Shown here piece by piece: positions 63,814 to 64,000 of a DNA stretch of 64,000 nucleotides. Position numbers and translations under genes: made by a program. The DNA is taken from NCBI GenBank assembly GCA_943736015.1, contig OX031065.1, positions 1,681,501-1,745,500 of the forward strand, given 5' to 3'. Each line of letters starts with the position of its first letter. The stretch's first letter is position 1. This DNA comes from Tridacna crocea. Taxonomy: Eukaryota > Mollusca > Bivalvia > Cardiida > Cardiidae. The notes under the pieces were generated by a model, which did not search any database, was not told the origin of the DNA, and saw only the letters and a program-made list of their open reading frames with translations.

Positions 63814-63874
63814 TATAATAGAGCCTACTCGCTGTATAAACTGTGTAATTGTAAAATTACAGCTCTTCTTGTAG

Positions 63875-64000
63875 TTAACCCATTACCACACAATCCCTAC
63901 TTTTGACGCCCATGAGAAAGAAGCCTTTAGAAAACATTGTGGGAAAAGGAGAAAATGCTGGTAACCAGCATTTTCTCCTTTTCCCACAATGTTTTCTACC
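63875..64000 (+). mobile_element. Family A MITE, cut by the window end
   Basis: TTAACCCATTACCACACAAT and the full palindrome to CACAATGTTTTCTACC. Confidence 0.92.

Noticed and set aside
788-64000. Recurring palindromes as a CRISPR-like array or bacterial repeat system
   Set aside because: Spacing is irregular, each palindrome sits in a TTAA-bounded element with its own ends, and the genes are spliced eukaryotic ones.

Overview
The window looks like nuclear DNA from a bivalve mollusc, or a close lophotrochozoan relative. It is AT-rich and gene-poor, with small exons separated by multi-kilobase introns with GT/AG borders. It is saturated with short palindromic transposons, tRNA-headed SINEs and tandem-core elements resembling the bivalve 'pearl' type. 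There are no bacterial operons, rRNA genes or CRISPR arrays. The organism call is an inference from repeat style and gene structure.

Three protein genes can be supported. (1) Positions 257-6697, plus strand: a complete three-exon gene for a secreted protein of about 246 residues, with a signal peptide, a partial PAN/apple-like module, an EGF-like module on a symmetric 1-1 exon, and a terminal PAN/apple module. (2) Positions 9734-10798, minus strand: an uninterrupted 354-residue frame with an N-terminal CBM20 starch/glycogen-binding domain and a C-terminal membrane anchor. It resembles vertebrate STBD1 with the domain order reversed. (3) From 15993 to beyond the window end, plus strand: the 5' part of a long gene. 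Seven well-supported exons all begin and end in phase 0 and are spread over 45 kb. The last exon carries a short segment resembling the cytosolic N-terminus of ClC-7 chloride/proton antiporters. The membrane domain would lie beyond 64000, so that identity is tentative.

Most of the rest is transposon sequence. The dominant family (called A here) is a roughly 229-bp element bounded by TTAA, with ends reading TTAACCCTTTACCA and a central, almost perfect palindrome of about 50 bp. About 70 intact or decayed copies are visible, mostly inside the introns of gene 3. Two related families have the same architecture: B (TTAACCCTT ends, a different palindrome containing GATCAGACTGCAC) and C (TTAACCCTTTACTCC ends, palindrome containing GGCAAAAGGTGAAATTGCTCG). 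All three look like piggyBac-type MITEs. Copies nest inside one another at TTAA, share TTAA junctions in tandem, form A/B and A/C mosaics, and show paired substitutions on both palindrome arms.

Layout: 1-11000 holds genes 1 and 2 with MITEs of families A, B, D and E, a tandem array with an inserted TIR element, and an inverted dispersed repeat (G). 11000-16000 is intergenic repeat. 16000-64000 is the gene 3 transcription unit. Its introns hold family A, B and C MITEs, SINEs, a pearl-like tandem element split by a hAT-like insertion (27163-29835), large fold-backs (23577-23710, 57758-57936) and several tandem duplications, one of which copied an exon end.
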